Shown here: in pieces, positions 10,410 through 17,797 of the stretch | How the letters are laid out: the number at the start of each line of letters is the position of its first letter | Numbering within the stretch: position 1 is the stretch's first letter | Origin: a virus | Length of the DNA stretch: 64,000 nucleotides | Strand: one strand, 5' to 3' | IMG/VR virus record: IMGVR_UViG_3300009154_000033 | Coordinates: 49,695-113,694 of that record | Notes under the pieces: generated by a model | Database searches by the model: none | What the model was told of the DNA's origin: nothing | The model's input: the letters and a program-made list of their open reading frames with translations, nothing else | Translations under genes and position numbers: made by a program

Positions 10410-10697
10410 TTAAGCACGTGCGGCCAAGATTCCGACAACTGCAGACAGGGCAAAAGGTAATGCTCCGATTAAAGTTATCGTTGGTACTATTGTATATGAA
10501 ATTGTGATTAGTGATGCAACCCAGACGCTTGTACACCAGTCGCAGGTAAAGAGGTAGCCTAGCCTTGTGGAAGGCGGAAATTTTTTCCAAATCCACTGTC
10601 TAGGAGCGTCAAAAATGACGTCGGTAGTAACTAGCCGAGTAAATCTAAAAGTGGCAAGGGCAAGAATGATGAACGTTAGGTATGGGTCATTAAGCAA
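10410..10697 (-). CDS. DUF1360 membrane protein
   Basis: A 95-aa protein with FRFTRLVTTDVIFDAPRQ, then LGYLFTCDWCTSVW and two hydrophobic segments. The FR.TRL...D pattern and the C.WC.S.W motif are those of DUF1360, a short membrane protein common in actinophages just upstream of portal genes. Function unknown. It overlaps the 3' end of the next upstream gene by 8 bases, which suggests translational coupling. A 69-aa frame in another register over the same bases is a shadow. Confidence 0.75.
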   Translation of the reverse strand: MLNDPYLTFIILALATFRFTRLVTTDVIFDAPRQWIWKKFPPSTRLGYLFTCDWCTSVWVASLITISYTIVPTITLIGALPFALSAVVGILAARA

Positions 10698-11058
10698 TTG
10701 GATCTCGATTCGAGGTTAGGGTTTTATATGGATTCCAAGAACGTAGACGTGATCCGCAACCGCAGTTAACGTCTTTCTTGTAGGCAAGCATTTTTCCAGA
10801 TTCGGTGATTACGTATGAGTCTGTTTCTGGAGTTGCTGCCTTCTCAAAGAACGTATAACGTTCGTTGAAAACTATTTGCGGTCCTTCAGGAGCATCGGCT
10901 GCAATGGTGATGTTGGTGTCGGTAACAATAACTCGGGCAGTTTGAATGTAGTAGGTTCCGAGGTTGTTTGGGTGGGATATGAGTTGGTGAACGTCGGTAA
11001 AAACGTTCGGAGCGGCAAGGGCAACGTGAGCAGGGAAAACGTCGTGAAGTATTTGCAT
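10690..11058 (-). CDS. Hypothetical head-module protein with CGCGSRLRSWNPY motif
   Basis: A 122-aa protein with no recognised domain. The N-terminal two thirds look like beta-strands (YYIQTARVIVTDTNITIAAD). The C-terminal part has a Cys-Gly-Cys-Gly cluster (CGCGSRLRSWNPY) that could bind a metal. Placement between the DNA-binding protein and DUF1360 in a tight operon suggests a head or packaging role, by context only. Confidence 0.6.
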   Translation of the reverse strand: MQILHDVFPAHVALAAPNVFTDVHQLISHPNNLGTYYIQTARVIVTDTNITIAADAPEGPQIVFNERYTFFEKAATPETDSYVITESGKMLAYKKDVNCGCGSRLRSWNPYKTLTSNRDPIA

Positions 11059-11059
11059 A

Positions 11060-11566
11060 TTACAATCCTAGCTTAGAGATACGTTTTGAAATTGCACGGT
11101 GAGTAACTCCGGCTGCACGAGCAATATCGGCAATAGAGACGTCGATGGAACGTAGATCACGGATGATCTGATTCATAAGGGCGTTTGCGATTGCAGGTTT
11201 AGAGCCGCTTGGAGTACGGGATCGATACTGTTGGGCAACGGGAGCTAGGTTCTTGAGTTGCTCAGCTGTGATCGCAGGAACTCCGGGAGAAACGGGAGTT
11301 AGACGTTGGTAGCCGTTTTTAGGGGTCTTGTGATCGGGATTTGGAATGGGGACGTCGATCTGGTTGAACGTGTCGTTCTGGTCTACCCAAGCCTTGACAG
11401 TCGATCGACCTTTTGGAGGCGTGAAGGCATTCCCAATGGATGAGAGAGTCCATCCAGCGTGATAGAGCTGGTGCACTCTGGAAAGTAGTCGACGTCGGTC
11501 CAGTTTATTGAGGAGGTCGACTTCGGATTGAGGGAGAGGGAGATCTCTTGCTAAACGTCTAGTCAT
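11060..11566 (-). CDS. DNA-binding protein with two helix-turn-helix segments
   Basis: 168 aa. The N-terminal region (LLSRVHQLYHAGWTLSSIGNAF) and the C-terminal region (SIADIARAAGVTHRAISKRI) each look like a helix-turn-helix. A regulator or terminase-associated protein is possible. It starts the portal operon. A -10 box TACACT lies exactly six bases before the ATG (11573-11578), so the mRNA is probably leaderless. A GGTATCATTTTT motif lies about 45 bases upstream and recurs near 40.68 kb and, degenerate, near 52.87 kb. Confidence 0.65.
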   Translation of the reverse strand: MTRRLARDLPLPQSEVDLLNKLDRRRLLSRVHQLYHAGWTLSSIGNAFTPPKGRSTVKAWVDQNDTFNQIDVPIPNPDHKTPKNGYQRLTPVSPGVPAITAEQLKNLAPVAQQYRSRTPSGSKPAIANALMNQIIRDLRSIDVSIADIARAAGVTHRAISKRISKLGL

Positions 11567-11765
11567 GGATCTAGTGTATCATCTTTTCGTCCTAAGTTTA
11601 CGTACTTTATTTAAAAATGATACCTTTACTTTTTTTGACTTTGGCCTGCGATCTGGCAGTAGGTATATTTCGTCTTGTCCAAAATTGTTTCCAGCTTCGA
11701 ACATCTGTTCGAAAAAAAGATCTTTTTTCGTTATCAAGTTGTTATCTAAATTAGGGGGTTCTAAT

Positions 11766-11817
11766 TTGCTATCTACCTAAAAACTGATACTCTTTTATTA
11801 GTTAGGTAATTGCCTAA
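11766..11817 (+). promoter_or_regulatory. Palindrome promoter cassette, copy 1
   Basis: A -35-like TTGCTA and -10 TACTCT (11788-11793) are followed seven bases later by GTTAGGTAATTGCCTAA. The same arrangement recurs nine more times in the window. The -35 here is weaker than in other copies. Confidence 0.6.
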
Positions 11818-11843
11818 TGTCCAAAAAAATGAAAGGCTCCAAA

Positions 11844-12107
11844 ATGTTCTCTACTAAGTCTAAGAACTCAGTTTCACCTATCACCTGCTCAGTTGCTAAC
11901 TGCCTAGACAACAGGTTCATCTCTGGCTTGTGTTTCGCTCACCACTCAGGCAACCTAACCCCTGCCAACTCTCAGTTCAAGTGTGGATTGTCTGCCTGTG
12001 AGCGTTCTAAAGTGTCTGCTGAAGCGTTCTGTGACAGACACTTGGAGCAGGGTGTTCCTGCCTGCTTCGATTGCTGTTCTGGCGCTGTGCCTTGTGCCTG
12101 TGATTAG
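11844..12107 (+). CDS. Small Cys/His-rich protein
   Basis: 87 aa from the ATG at 11844. An earlier in-frame ATG at 11817 lies inside the promoter palindrome and is unlikely. The chosen start has GAAAGG seven bases upstream, and the same leader is used by the next plus-strand gene. About ten Cys and three His in CSVANC, CFAHH, CGLSAC and CFDCCSG suggest zinc binding. First gene of the inverted island between terminase and portal. Function unknown. Confidence 0.6.
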   Translation: MFSTKSKNSVSPITCSVANCLDNRFISGLCFAHHSGNLTPANSQFKCGLSACERSKVSAEAFCDRHLEQGVPACFDCCSGAVPCACD

Positions 12108-12129
12108 GCAACAAGCCTAACCCTGACTA

Positions 12130-12160
12130 AGCCCCCCTAGCAATAGGGGGGTTTAGTTTT
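12130..12160 (+). terminator. Rho-independent terminator
   Basis: A CCCCCCTA/TAGGGGGG hairpin with loop GCAA, followed by TTTAGTTTT, 23 bases after the preceding stop codon. A near-identical hairpin follows the next gene. Confidence 0.85.
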
Positions 12161-12452
12161 GCCCTGTGCCTGTGAGCCTAAGCCTGTCTGCCTGTAAGCC
12201 TGTCCCTGTCCCTGTGAGCCTGTGAGCCTGTGAGCCTGTGAGCCTGTGCCTGTGCCTGTCCCTGTCCCTGTGAGCCTGTGAGCCTGTGAGCCTGTGAGCC
12301 TGTGAGCCTGTGAGCCTGTGAGCCTGTGAGCCTGTGCCTATCCGCATAAGCCCTAACCGCATAAGCCCTAGCCCTGTCTAGCCTGTGAGCCTGAGCCCTA
12401 GCCCTGTCTAAGCCTAAGCCTGAGCCTGAGCCTGAGCCTGTCTAATTCGGCA
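12161..12452 (+). repeat. GTGAGCCT tandem-repeat tract
   Basis: Nearly 300 bases of short repeats built on CCTGT, GAGCCTGT and CCTAAGCC. The core (about 12217-12332) contains runs of four and eight tandem GTGAGCCT units. There are no convincing genes; an antisense frame of 69 codons is repeat translation. It lies between a terminator and the next promoter. Confidence 0.85.
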
Positions 12453-12505
12453 TTAGGTTCGGCAGTTTTGATCAAAAAGCTTTACCAAAAAGTTATCAAA
12501 TAAAC

Positions 12506-12561
12506 TTGACATACTAACCGCATAAGACTAAGTTAGTAAGTAGTTAGGTAAGTTGCCTAAC
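12506..12561 (+). promoter_or_regulatory. Palindrome promoter cassette, copy 2
   Basis: TTGACA, 17-base spacer, TAAGTT, 8 bases, then GTTAGGTAAGTTGCCTAAC. It drives the 54-aa membrane gene at 12588. Confidence 0.8.
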
Positions 12562-12587
12562 TATCCAAAAATGAAAGGCTCCAAAAA

Positions 12588-12752
12588 ATGAAGGCTCTAC
12601 TAATTGTTGCTCTAACCCTAGTTCTCTCCATTGTAGTTGTAGCAATGCTACCTCTTGCCCCTGTTGCTCACCAAATTTTAGTTGCTATGCTAGGCGGTAA
12701 TGCTCTTATGGCTCTAGGGTTTGCCTTGCTAGTAAATAGCGAAAATAGATAA
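12588..12752 (+). CDS. Two-helix membrane micro-protein
   Basis: 54 aa, almost entirely hydrophobic (MKALLIVALTLVLSIVVVAM, then LVAMLGGNALMALGFALLV) with a charged tail NSENR: two predicted transmembrane helices. A six-codon mini-ORF starting at 12571 ends in TGA overlapping this ATG. That mini-ORF holds the GAAAGG ribosome site and may couple translation. It has its own promoter and terminator. Function unknown. Confidence 0.6.
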   Translation: MKALLIVALTLVLSIVVVAMLPLAPVAHQILVAMLGGNALMALGFALLVNSENR

Positions 12753-12764
12753 CTAAATAAAGAT

Positions 12765-12796
12765 AGCCCCCCTAGCAATAGGGGGGTTATTTTTTT
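12765..12796 (+). terminator. Rho-independent terminator
   Basis: A GCCCCCCTAGCAATAGGGGGG hairpin shortened to its essentials: six C, loop, six G, then TTATTTTTTT. Same stem and loop as the one at 12.13 kb. Confidence 0.85.
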
Positions 12797-12895
12797 GCCT
12801 TGCCTAGCCTTGCCTTGCCTTGCCTTGCCTTGCTTTGCCTTGCCCCCTGTCCTAGCCTTGCCTAAGCCCTACCCCCTGCCTTGCCTTAGTTGCTA
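12797..12895 (+). repeat. TTGCC pentamer repeat tract
   Basis: About 100 bases of CCTTG/TTGCC pentamers with interruptions (GCCCCCTGTCC, AAGCCCTACC). Non-coding spacer between terminator and promoter, like the GTGAGCCT tract upstream. Confidence 0.8.
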
Positions 12896-12937
12896 AAACT
12901 AGAATTTAGGTTGTTATCTAAATGTTATGAAACACAC

Positions 12938-12992
12938 TTGACAGGCTCACCGCATTAGATTAGTCTGGACTTAGTTAGGTAAAGTGCCTAAC
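12938..12992 (+). promoter_or_regulatory. Palindrome promoter cassette, copy 3
   Basis: TTGACA, 17 bases, TAGTCT, 7 bases, then GTTAGGTAAAGTGCCTAAC; drives the gene at 13017. Confidence 0.8.
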
Positions 12993-13016
12993 TAAATAAA
13001 TGATAAGGACTAAAAA

Positions 13017-13238
13017 ATGAGCAGAGAAGTTAGAACCTCAGTTGTAGTAGTAAGAAGATTACTAGCAGGGATAGTTATCACCCCTGCCATAGCAGGTGCC
13101 TATGTCTTAGGCTATGGGTTGCTAGTAGCCTATGGAGCAGGACAGTCATCAACTATGAATGAAATAATTAGCAACGGCTTGCTATTCGGTGGAATGTTTA
13201 GCCTAGTGTTTGCCTTAGCTCCAATACTAGACAAGTAA
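13017..13238 (+). CDS. Small membrane protein
   Basis: 73 aa with two hydrophobic segments (LLAGIVITPAIAGAYVLGYG and LLFGGMFSLVFALAPIL) and a basic N-terminus (SREVRTSVVVVRR), so probably inserted with the N-terminus inside. Third gene of the plus-strand island. Function unknown. Confidence 0.6.
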   Translation: MSREVRTSVVVVRRLLAGIVITPAIAGAYVLGYGLLVAYGAGQSSTMNEIISNGLLFGGMFSLVFALAPILDK

Positions 13239-13248
13239 GCGTTAGGTT

Positions 13249-13278
13249 AGTCCCCTTGCTCTAATAGGCAGGGGGACT
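13249..13278. terminator. Stem-loop terminator
   Basis: AGTCCCC ... GGGGACT with a loop of about 16 bases, eleven bases after the membrane-protein stop codon. No long U-run. Confidence 0.6.
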
Positions 13279-13329
13279 AATCTCTCCCCCAAAAGTCTAA
13301 GGTTTTACTTTCATTTATCCTTAGACACT

Positions 13330-13362
13330 AAGCCCCTTAGCCTTACTAGGCTAGGGGGTTTA
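13330..13362. terminator. Bidirectional terminator between convergent genes
   Basis: A long near-perfect hairpin, AAGCCCC.TAGCCT / AGGCTA.GGGGTTT, just beyond the terminase stop. It faces the plus-strand island from one side and terminase from the other. Confidence 0.7.
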
Positions 13363-13364
13363 GT

Positions 13365-14762
13365 TTATCTAAGCCTAAAGATTGATCGGCTACTCTTGCT
13401 GCCTACATCTATCTTTCGGCTGCCCATAGACTTAGCAGTTATCTTGCCCCCTGTAAAGCCTGAAGGTGGCTTGATAAGTAGAGCAGTCATAGCATGAACA
13501 AGAGCATCAACTCTGTCAGGGGACTTGCCCTCACCTGGAATCCAAGAATACATTTGACTCTCTAAGTCTGCCAAGAATCCAACATGGTGAACTCTGCCTT
13601 GCTCATAGGCAAGGGTAACTGGCTCAGCTCTAAGAGCCTTACCGTATTTGCTATGAACCTCAAGGACTACAATGTTAGGGTCAATAGTGTGAATAGCATT
13701 CTTCACTAAGGCTCCACCTTGATTCACCTCAGCGACAACAGGGCAGCCCCACTTGCGAGCCATCTCAACGACCTTCTGTGCCCAAACTGTAGGTGAGCCT
13801 AATACGCTTGCATCCTCAAGTACCCAAGCTTGACGCTTATAAAGATCTCTTTCAGAACTAGAAGCGCATACAACGATACCGCATTCATCTCTAGGGTTTT
13901 CAGCAACGCTAGGGTCAACTCCAATGATTCTTAGAGGAGTACCTAAAGGCATACCAGCTTGTCTACCTAAGTCGATAAGCTCTGATGTCCACAATGCTCC
14001 CTCAACGTCATCAAGCATCTCTCCATAGATTTCTTGCTGAGCTAAACGAGTACCCGCATAGACTCCTGTAATAGCATCAAGATAAGCACCGGATAGGTTA
14101 CCTGAGTTGTCAAGAGTAGATCCTTTAGTGATCACTACACGACCGGTCTTGCTCTCTTCAATTAGTTTATAGAGTAGAGGTACACGCTTAGGTGTAGTAG
14201 TTACTATGATCTTAGGCTGAGCTCCTAGACGAGTACCAACACGAAGGTTATCAAAAGCAGTCATACCTGCTGCATCAGGAGTCTGTCTCCAGGCAGCGAT
14301 CTCATCACCCCAGGCATGAGTAAACTGAGGACCACGCAAAGAGTCAGGTTCATCAGCAGTAAAGCAGGTAGCCGTATTACCATTAGGCCAAGTAAGTCTT
14401 CTCTTAGAGGGTTCATACAAAGGTCTCTCGCTAGGTGGAGTGACATTCATAATGCCAGACTCACCTTCAACGATTACATCTCGCACGTCAGCTGCAGTAC
14501 GAGCAACTAGAGCAAAGCGTCTTTGTCCTGTAGTTGTGTGCTTAGCTTCTTCACGAACCCACTCGGCTGCTGTCCTAGTCTTACCAGCACCACGACCGGC
14601 TATATAAGCCCAAATGTTCCAGTCACCTTCAGGTGCTTGCTGCTCTGGTCTACCCCAGACTGACCAGTCCCACATAAGTGAGTCTGCATCCATACCGGAT
14701 AGTACTTTAGCCTGTTCTTCAGGGGGAAGCATTGCGATCTGCTCCATGATACTTTTAGCCAT
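13365..14762 (-). CDS. terL: Terminase large subunit
   Basis: 465 aa. The N-terminal ATPase has Walker A GRGAGKTR (K61), a Walker B region ending HAWGDEIAAW, and the coupling motif VTTTPKRVPLL. The C-terminal RNase-H-like nuclease supplies acidic residues in IGVDPSV, VAEVNQGG and SPDRVDALVHA. All core motifs are present and the length is normal. It packages DNA through the portal. The portal operon is on the same strand but separated by the inverted plus-strand island at 11.8-13.3 kb, and the probable small subunit is about 22 kb away. Confidence 0.95.
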   Translation of the reverse strand: MAKSIMEQIAMLPPEEQAKVLSGMDADSLMWDWSVWGRPEQQAPEGDWNIWAYIAGRGAGKTRTAAEWVREEAKHTTTGQRRFALVARTAADVRDVIVEGESGIMNVTPPSERPLYEPSKRRLTWPNGNTATCFTADEPDSLRGPQFTHAWGDEIAAWRQTPDAAGMTAFDNLRVGTRLGAQPKIIVTTTPKRVPLLYKLIEESKTGRVVITKGSTLDNSGNLSGAYLDAITGVYAGTRLAQQEIYGEMLDDVEGALWTSELIDLGRQAGMPLGTPLRIIGVDPSVAENPRDECGIVVCASSSERDLYKRQAWVLEDASVLGSPTVWAQKVVEMARKWGCPVVAEVNQGGALVKNAIHTIDPNIVVLEVHSKYGKALRAEPVTLAYEQGRVHHVGFLADLESQMYSWIPGEGKSPDRVDALVHAMTALLIKPPSGFTGGKITAKSMGSRKIDVGSKSSRSIFRLR

Positions 14763-14792
14763 TTAGTCTCCTACCTCCATGATAGTAGAAAC

Positions 14793-14818
14793 GGCCCCGC
14801 ATTAGCAGGACCGCCTCT
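14793..14818 (-). terminator. Rho-independent terminator
   Basis: On the minus strand CGGTCCTGC-TAAT-GCGGGGCCG pairs fully with two G-U pairs and is followed by TTTCT, just after the PG-binding gene. Confidence 0.7.
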
Positions 14819-14830
14819 GAAATGTATAGC

Positions 14831-15358
14831 TTAACCAAGCACAATACGAACGTTCGGGTCACCCTCGAACAGTGCAGTGAAAGTATCTGCATTCATAAGG
14901 CCATCGCCAACAATGTTGTTATTAGCCTGGAATACAGCCACTGCTTGCTTAGTAAGATCACCATAGTAACCGGCTTTAACTAGGCCATCTTGCAACAGCT
15001 CTAGCTCAATGAGCCTACGCTGAACGTGATAGACAGTTAGTGATCTACGGTTAGCATCATTCTTGTATACGCAAGAGGATAGCACCACGTCATCTACTAC
15101 GCCTGTTCCAACTACAGCTGGGCCAGCAGGGGTAGGCAAGTAGTTCTCGATGTCTTCTCTAGTTACCGCAACTGGTGCAGCATACTTAGTATCCTCGACT
15201 ACAGCTACAGGTTCAACTACAGGTTCAACTACAGGTTCAACTGTAGGCTCAACCGCATCTTCTACTACTAGTTCTGCAACAATCTCTGGCTCTTCAACCA
15301 CTGCTGCTACTTCTTCAACTACGACTTCTTCAGCCGCATCTGTTTCTTTCTTTGCCAT
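14831..15358 (-). CDS. Acidic protein with C-terminal peptidoglycan-binding-like domain
   Basis: 175 aa. Residues 1-60 are an acidic Val/Glu repeat (EPTVEPVVEPVVEPV) like a spacer. Residues about 105-170 resemble a PG_binding_1 fold (VQRRLIELELL, YYGDLTKQAVAVFQANNNI, GLMNADTFTALF). A virion-linked or released wall-binding protein is plausible. Good ribosome site (AAAGGAGG). It heads a run of small membrane genes upstream of terminase. Confidence 0.65.
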   Translation of the reverse strand: MAKKETDAAEEVVVEEVAAVVEEPEIVAELVVEDAVEPTVEPVVEPVVEPVAVVEDTKYAAPVAVTREDIENYLPTPAGPAVVGTGVVDDVVLSSCVYKNDANRRSLTVYHVQRRLIELELLQDGLVKAGYYGDLTKQAVAVFQANNNIVGDGLMNADTFTALFEGDPNVRIVLG

Positions 15359-15387
15359 AAGGCCTCCTTTGTAAGATTAGATCTCTA

Positions 15388-15558
15388 TTATACCCGCTGA
15401 GCAAGCAGGGCCATCGAGATCGAAGTTAGTCCAAATACAACGGGAAGTACTGGTGATCCAATACTTGCTACCGCAAGCACGATAGCGACTACTGCAAGCA
15501 GTACAGATATGACTGAGACCCAAACAATATCTCTAAGTCTGATCAACCATCCTGGCAT
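15388..15558 (-). CDS. Small two-helix membrane protein
   Basis: 56 aa, starting at an ATG that overlaps the preceding stop as TAATG. Hydrophobic segments VWVSVISVLLAVVAIVLAVA and PVLPVVFGLTSISMALLA make two transmembrane helices. Last of three coupled small membrane genes next to cell-wall genes; a holin or other lysis role is possible but unproven. Confidence 0.6.
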   Translation of the reverse strand: MPGWLIRLRDIVWVSVISVLLAVVAIVLAVASIGSPVLPVVFGLTSISMALLAQRV

Positions 15559-15836
15559 TACTTGGCCGCCTTCTTCTTTTTAGGTGCTGCAACTATTGGA
15601 CCGTATGAGTCTTCTAGCTTAGGTGCAACTACTCCAAGCAGAGGCTGTACCTTCTTGCCTTTCGGCTTCTTGTTACCGCAAGCGCAGTTGCCACCGCAAG
15701 CACACTTGGGTGTCTCGATGACTATACTTACAGTTTTGGTCTTTTTGACCTGCTTACGACAAATAAAATTGTACAGTACAGCAGATACAAAGCCTACGGC
15801 TAGTGCCAGTAGAGCTAGGGTAATATATGTTTCCAT
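15558..15836 (-). CDS. Single-pass membrane protein with Cys cluster and Lys-rich tail
   Basis: 92 aa from METYITLALLALAVG; the GAGGAG ribosome site sits just before this ATG, so the longer frame starting 11 codons earlier is rejected. One N-terminal transmembrane helix, then CACGGNCACGNKKPKGKK and a Lys-rich end. The tandem CACG motif could bind metal. Middle gene of the three-gene membrane set. Confidence 0.6.
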   Translation of the reverse strand: METYITLALLALAVGFVSAVLYNFICRKQVKKTKTVSIVIETPKCACGGNCACGNKKPKGKKVQPLLGVVAPKLEDSYGPIVAAPKKKKAAK

Positions 15837-15837
15837 G

Positions 15838-15984
15838 TCACTCCTCGATATCAGATATAAAGCCGGCATTATCTACCGTCCTGTTAAGAACAAGACTAAC
15901 AGCGGCTAATACGAGTAGGGTGATCGAACCCACTACGGCTACAACAATAGTTGCAACAATAGCTAATGCATATATGGGATCCAT
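15838..15984 (-). CDS. Single-pass membrane micro-protein
   Basis: 48 aa: one long hydrophobic stretch (ALAIVATIVVAVVGSITLLV) followed by a polar tail ending DIEE. The AAAGGATGATTG-ATG ribosome site is good, and its stop lies one base from the next gene's start. The topology resembles small phage spanins or holins, but no family was recognised. Confidence 0.6.
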   Translation of the reverse strand: MDPIYALAIVATIVVAVVGSITLLVLAAVSLVLNRTVDNAGFISDIEE

Positions 15985-16032
15985 CAATCATCCTTTCGTA
16001 TGTACTAATTCTATACTGTGTTCAAAAATGTG

Positions 16033-16065
16033 AGAAGGCCCCCAGCATTACACTGGAGGCCTTCT
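16033..16065 (-). terminator. Stem-loop terminator
   Basis: AAGGCC(T)CCAG ... CTGG(GG)GGCCTT on the minus strand, about 30 bases after the NlpC/P60 gene. Confidence 0.65.
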
Positions 16066-16097
16066 TTAGAATCTAAGCAGCTTGTAGCCGTTCCACC

Positions 16098-16673
16098 TTA
16101 AATTTTCTTCTGCTTAAGAACACGAACGAAACGGATCTGACTTCCTTTGTAGTTAGTCAGTGGTTCAACAATAGTTGTACCTGATCCATAGTTAGCATTA
16201 ATGATCTTATTGCCACCAATATAAATAGCGGCATGATAGAAATTGGAGCTACCATTGTACGCAAATACAACGATATCTCCAACGTTAGGGATAGATACTC
16301 GGCTACCAAGATGACCTTGTTTATTAGCAGAGTGTGGAAGGGTTATACCGAACTGTCTATAAGTCCAGCGAACCATTCCGGAACAGTCCCATCCCCTGGT
16401 CGTATCGCCTGAGAAGACATATGATGTTCTTCCTACGCGGGACTTCAGGTACTTCACAAGCAGAGACATTCGTGCATAGTTTCTAACCTCTTTCGAGCTA
16501 GATGCTTTTTGCATGAAATGCAACTGCGAGCTAGTCAACGGATTTGTCTTTACAACAAATGTTGATGTTTCTGTTGGTTTCGCTACTTGATATTTGGATG
16601 CTATAGCTGCAGAAGCTGAGCATCCGGCAATGGTTAATACCACCGCTACTAGTAATGTTGCGAACTTTCTCAT
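16098..16673 (-). CDS. NlpC/P60 peptidase, predicted lipoprotein
   Basis: 191 aa. The signal peptide ends in a lipobox (IAGC, Cys18). An NlpC/P60 domain spans about 70-185 with catalytic Cys97 in GWDCSGMVRW and His147 in FYHAAIYIGG. This family cuts peptidoglycan stem peptides. Export and lipid anchoring suggest action on the host wall from outside the membrane, for lysis, superinfection exclusion or remodelling. It is separate from the M23 endolysin at 44.8 kb. Confidence 0.85.
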   Translation of the reverse strand: MRKFATLLVAVVLTIAGCSASAAIASKYQVAKPTETSTFVVKTNPLTSSQLHFMQKASSSKEVRNYARMSLLVKYLKSRVGRTSYVFSGDTTRGWDCSGMVRWTYRQFGITLPHSANKQGHLGSRVSIPNVGDIVVFAYNGSSNFYHAAIYIGGNKIINANYGSGTTIVEPLTNYKGSQIRFVRVLKQKKI

Positions 16674-16785
16674 TGGCGACCTACCTTTCCTGATTTTTGA
16701 GGTGAGTTAGTACTCGGTCGTTATTGTTGGGTTCTCCCATAACCGTTCATCTTTAAACGGTATTTTTAGATTGTAGCACTAAATG

Positions 16786-16992
16786 CTACTCTTCGGTGAC
16801 AGTTCCAGACTCGGAGGCTATCATCAGAAGCTTTACAAAATGTGTTACATCGGGATCCATGATCTCTTTCTGATGTAAAAAGTACTCATATTGAAGATCC
16901 AGGTTCTCTTCTACGGTTAGCTCTTTAGGATCAAGAGTTCCTTTTTTATATTCCTGGTAAGCGGTATCTAGTTTTTGACTCGGTATGTTCAT
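16786..16992 (-). CDS. Small acidic hypothetical protein
   Basis: 68 aa from MNIPSQKLDTAYQEY; GGAG lies seven bases before this ATG, so the longer TTG-started frame is rejected. Highly charged, helical, no membrane segment or cysteine. A small hairpin (ACCGTT/AACGGT) follows it near 16760. Confidence 0.55.
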   Translation of the reverse strand: MNIPSQKLDTAYQEYKKGTLDPKELTVEENLDLQYEYFLHQKEIMDPDVTHFVKLLMIASESGTVTEE

Positions 16993-17114
16993 GTGGGGCT
17001 CCAATCTTAGTATATTTTACCTTACTCCAGGTAAAGGTAATCCCCCGGAGCGAACACGCACCAGGGGGATAACTCAGATTTATATAATCTACCGCATTAG
17101 ACCAGGGTTAGTAC

Positions 17115-17336
17115 CTAATCTTTCCTGGTAGAAATGATGGACCAGGCCAGGGTAATCAAAGATAAACCGGCAAATACCCAGCTGGTAACTTCCCACCTGG
17201 CGTACATAGCAAGGGTGTTGGCATTGTCATCAAATAAAATGTACTGATCTAAATAGAGCCTGGATATCTGCACTGAAAGAAGTCCAGCAATAGCTAGAAG
17301 TAAAGCAATAGAAATTCTTGTAAGAAACTTTTTCAT
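17115..17336 (-). CDS. Two-helix membrane protein
   Basis: 73 aa. Hydrophobic segments at 8-28 (ISIALLLAIAGLLSVQI) and 50-67 (VTSWVFAGLSLITLAWSI) with a Lys/Arg start. The frame at 17230-17466 overlapping its start in another register is a shadow. Function unknown. Confidence 0.6.
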   Translation of the reverse strand: MKKFLTRISIALLLAIAGLLSVQISRLYLDQYILFDDNANTLAMYARWEVTSWVFAGLSLITLAWSIISTRKD

Positions 17337-17490
17337 TTTGTACCTTCCGTATAAGTAGAGAAAGTTCTCTAACTAAATCTAAGCATATAATAATCTCCCA
17401 GGTCAGTCGGTATCTAAATCCTGGTGTGTCTAGCTGTCCCTGGTTATTTATTTTAGATCCTGGCACCAGGTCGCACCTGGTAAAGATAAA

Positions 17491-17512
17491 CCCCCGGTAT
17501 CTCTACCAGGGG
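17491..17512. terminator. Stem-loop terminator
   Basis: CCCC(C)GGTA-TCTC-TACC(A)GGGG, 17 bases beyond the stop of the small zinc-finger gene on the minus strand. Confidence 0.6.
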
Positions 17513-17528
17513 ATTATCGGCAACCGGA

Positions 17529-17708
17529 TTACTCTAGTATTCCGGTATCCTGGTCGCTATGGTGGCAAGTCCAAGCCCAGTCGTTCCTGGTTATCTTGGT
17601 TCTGTCCCAGTGTTCGTTCTCATAACATCTACCGCAGATTTCACATTGAGTAAAAGTCTCTCCATTAGAAAGTCTTACTAGGGTTGATGTTGTCTGTAAG
17701 TAAAACAT
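17529..17708 (-). CDS. Small zinc-finger-like protein
   Basis: 59 aa, short enough to be missed by length cut-offs. CEICGRCYE and WTCHHSD supply Cys and His for a zinc site. The gene has a full palindrome promoter cassette 16-70 bases upstream and a terminator downstream. An out-of-frame ATG ten bases upstream stops soon. Function unknown. Confidence 0.6.
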   Translation of the reverse strand: MFYLQTTSTLVRLSNGETFTQCEICGRCYENEHWDRTKITRNDWAWTCHHSDQDTGILE

Positions 17709-17723
17709 TTTTTCTCATTTCCG

Positions 17724-17779
17724 CTAGGTGATTTTTCCTAACTAATAAAACTTTACCAGTTCCAGCTGGGAATAGTCAA
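17724..17779 (-). promoter_or_regulatory. Palindrome promoter cassette, copy 4
   Basis: TTGACT, 18 bases, TAAAGT, 7 bases, then GTTAGGAAAAATCACCTAG on the minus strand. Confidence 0.8.
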
Positions 17780-17797
17780 GTATGTAGCAAATAAAAA

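Larger units (their letters stand above)
16898..17591. repeat. Island of dense CCWGG pentamers
   Basis: I count about 19 CCAGG or CCTGG sites in 700 bases, through coding and non-coding DNA alike. About one would be expected at this base composition, and flanking DNA has very few. Confidence 0.6.

Noticed and set aside
11817-11843. Start of the Cys-rich gene at ATG 11817
   Set aside because: That ATG is inside the promoter palindrome; the parallel leader of the gene at 12588 points to the ATG after GAAAGG.
12161-12452. CRISPR array in the repeated tract
   Set aside because: Repeat units are 5-8 bases in direct tandem, with no unique spacers of constant length and no cas genes.
17230-17466. 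78-codon minus-strand frame
   Set aside because: Out of register with the two-helix membrane gene, spanning its promoter region; looks like a shadow.
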